Assembly: GCF_007990635.1 (NCBI RefSeq)
Contig: NZ_AP019846.1
Location: 434,001-498,000 of the forward strand
DNA length: 64,000 bases
Direction: 5' to 3'
Source: Leptotrichia hongkongensis
GTDB lineage: Bacteria; Fusobacteriota; Fusobacteriia; Fusobacteriales; Leptotrichiaceae
Shown here: positions 62,439-64,000 of the stretch, piece by piece
How positions within the stretch are numbered: position 1 is the stretch's first letter
How the letters are laid out: the number at the start of each line of letters is the position of its first letter
The notes under the pieces: generated by a model
Seen by the model: the letters and a program-made list of their open reading frames with translations, nothing else
What the model was told of the DNA's origin: nothing
Databases searched by the model: none
Translations under genes and position numbers: made by a program

Positions 62439-62483
62439 AATTAGGAATTAAAAATTTGGAGAGAAAAATTGGAGGATAAAAAA

Positions 62484-63902
62484 ATGTCAGAAATGAAAAA
62501 TGAAATGAAAAAACCAAAAACTTTGTTTGATAAAGTTTGGGAGAAACACGTAATTACAGGAGAGCCTGGAGAAGCACAATTGCTTTATATAGATTTACAC
62601 TTAATTCACGAGGTTACTTCGCCACAGGCGTTTTCAGGGTTGAGACTTGCTGGAAGAAAGGTTAGACGGCCTGACTTGACTTTTGGAACGATGGATCATA
62701 ACACGCCTACAATAATGTCACAAAGACTGAATATTAGAGATAAGATTTCTAAGGCACAGCTTGATGCACTTGCTGCGAACTGTAAGGAATTTGGGATTGA
62801 ACTTGTTGATATGTTTAATGAAAATAATGGAATTGTGCATATGGTGGGGCCTGAGCAGGGACTTACGCAACCTGGAAAAACTGTAGTTTGTGGAGATAGC
62901 CATACTGCGACTCATGGGGCATTTGGAGCGATTGCATTTGGAATTGGGACAAGTGAAGTTGAGCATGTTCTGGCAACACAGACAATTTGGCAAAAGAAAC
63001 CTAAGACAATGGGAATTGAAATTACTGGAAAATTACAAAAGGGTGTATACGCAAAAGATATTATTTTACATATAATTAAGACTTATGGAATTGGACTTGG
63101 AAATGGATATGCCTTTGAATTTTTTGGAGATACGATAAGAGGGCTTTCGATGGAAGAAAGAATGACAATATGCAATATGGCGATTGAAGGTGGGGGAAAA
63201 TCAGGAATTATCGCACCTGATGAAACCACATTTAATTATGTGAAAGGAAGAAGATTTGCACCAAAAGGTGAGGAATTTGAGAAAAAAGTGGCTGAATGGA
63301 AGGAATTGTATACAGATTCTGTAGAAGCCTTTGACAAGCATATAAAAATAGATGTTACAAATCTTGAGCCACAAGTTACTTGGGGAACAAATCCTGAAAT
63401 GGGAATCAATGTTACTGAAAAATTTCCAGAAATCAAAGATCATAATGATGAAAAAGCATACGAATACATGGGCTTAAAACCAGGACAAACTCCATTTGAC
63501 ATACCTTTAAAGCACGTATTTATCGGATCTTGTACAAATGGAAGATTGAGCGACCTGGAAATTGTCGCAAAAATTGTAAAAGGAAAGAAGGTTGCGCCAA
63601 ATATTACGGCAGTTGTAGTTCCTGGCTCACAAGTTGTTAAAAAAGCGGCTGAAGAAAATGGAATTGCACAAATCTTGAAAGATGCCGGATTTGAATGGAG
63701 AGAAGCTGGATGTTCAACTTGTCTTGGGATGAATCCTGACTTGATACCAGCTGGAGAGCATTGTGCCTCAACTTCTAACAGAAATTTTGAAGGACGGCAA
63801 GGAAAAGGAGCAAGAACACATCTAGTAAGTCCAGCGATGGCTGCTGCTGCTGCAATTTATGGGAAATTTGTGGATGTAAGGGAATTGGATGAGGTAAAAT
63901 AA
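62484..63902 (+). CDS. leuC: 3-isopropylmalate dehydratase, large subunit
   Basis: Aconitase-family Fe-S enzyme isomerising isopropylmalate in leucine synthesis. Seen: [62 protein letters not shown], the first cluster cysteine in [14 protein letters not shown] and the pair in [13 protein letters not shown]. Start ATG 62484 (472 residues) has GGAGG eight bases upstream; the TTG at 62469 lies before that site. The 15-base leader TTGGAGGATAAAAAA is shared with the gene directly after leuA. leuD is expected downstream but is not the next gene visible. Confidence 0.96.
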   Translation: MSEMKNEMKKPKTLFDKVWEKHVITGEPGEAQLLYIDLHLIHEVTSPQAFSGLRLAGRKVRRPDLTFGTMDHNTPTIMSQRLNIRDKISKAQLDALAANCKEFGIELVDMFNENNGIVHMVGPEQGLTQPGKTVVCGDSHTATHGAFGAIAFGIGTSEVEHVLATQTIWQKKPKTMGIEITGKLQKGVYAKDIILHIIKTYGIGLGNGYAFEFFGDTIRGLSMEERMTICNMAIEGGGKSGIIAPDETTFNYVKGRRFAPKGEEFEKKVAEWKELYTDSVEAFDKHIKIDVTNLEPQVTWGTNPEMGINVTEKFPEIKDHNDEKAYEYMGLKPGQTPFDIPLKHVFIGSCTNGRLSDLEIVAKIVKGKKVAPNITAVVVPGSQVVKKAAEENGIAQILKDAGFEWREAGCSTCLGMNPDLIPAGEHCASTSNRNFEGRQGKGARTHLVSPAMAAAAAIYGKFVDVRELDEVK

Positions 63903-63965
63903 GAGAATAGATACTGGTTAATGATAATTAATAAGAATAAAAAAATTGAAAGAGAGAAAAATACT

Positions 63966-64000
63966 ATGAAAAAGATAACTTTTTATACAAATCCACGTTC
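63966..64000 (+). CDS. Start of a thioredoxin-fold protein (glutathione S-transferase- or ArsC-like), 3' partial
   Basis: Only 11 codons are in the window: MKKITFYTNPR, behind AAAGAGAGAAAAATACT. The F-Y-T-N-P-R start is the first strand and loop seen in glutathione S-transferases and in ArsC/Spx-type proteins; it does not look like LeuD. The window ends here. Confidence 0.4.
   Translation, partial: MKKITFYTNPR

Overview
The window is AT-rich, single-chromosome bacterial DNA from a Gram-negative anaerobe. The best fit is the Fusobacteriota, most likely an oral Leptotrichia-type organism. I infer this from the low GC, strong Shine-Dalgarno sites with frequent TTG/GTG starts, the outer-membrane and LPS/Kdo genes (kdsA, kdsD, an OstA/LptC-like protein, a beta-barrel protein) combined with a fermentative gene set, and a transposase fragment set typical of that group. 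No database search was possible, so the species is not claimed.

Layout. 1-6493: surface polysaccharide genes (Wzy-like polymerase cut by the window edge, GT32-like and GT2 glycosyltransferases, a TagB/TagF-like polymer transferase, a secreted EEP-family protein). 6494-7096: first copy of a dispersed hairpin-ended repeat. 7097-14464: mutS, a 782-residue OstA/LptC-like protein, a frameshifted membrane gene and a hemolysin-III family protein. 14575-18168: orphan IS3-type OrfA, lgt, a class V aminotransferase and kdsA (last three on the minus strand). 18352-23508: manC, kdsD, a second repeat copy, a Wzx-like flippase and a GT2 enzyme. 23566-27394: mnmA, tRNA-Cys, hemL, cobT. 27395-32253: a pentanucleotide microsatellite (15 x TACAA) upstream of an outer-membrane barrel gene, a deleted IS630-type transposase, two tandem TPR proteins and a small membrane protein.

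32552-44300 carries the branched-chain amino acid genes ilvD, ilvA, ilvB, ilvN and leuA. They are interrupted by an esterase, a third repeat copy, a methyltransferase, an Asp/Glu racemase and a restriction-modification pair. leuC resumes only at 62484. The roughly 18 kb between leuA and leuC looks like accumulated accessory DNA: a DUF4865-type gene flanked by a duplicated leuA tail, a decayed nucleotidyltransferase/DUF262/cytosine methyltransferase block full of homopolymer frameshifts, a housekeeping-like stretch (NQO, PspC, two metallophosphoesterases, RidA), and at 52692-60463 a tightly overlapped cluster (SDR, polytopic GT2, unknown protein, GT1, epimerase, MBL hydrolase, F390-synthetase-like ligase, KAS III). 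That cluster looks like a pathway for a glycosylated lipid or polyketide-like product that I cannot match to a described system.

The observations most worth following up are the repeat family with compensated hairpin stems, the KAS III/ligase/glycosyltransferase cluster, the tandem repeat upstream of the outer-membrane protein, the pattern of homopolymer frameshifts confined to accessory genes (including an intact restriction enzyme beside a broken methyltransferase), and the duplicated leuA tail.
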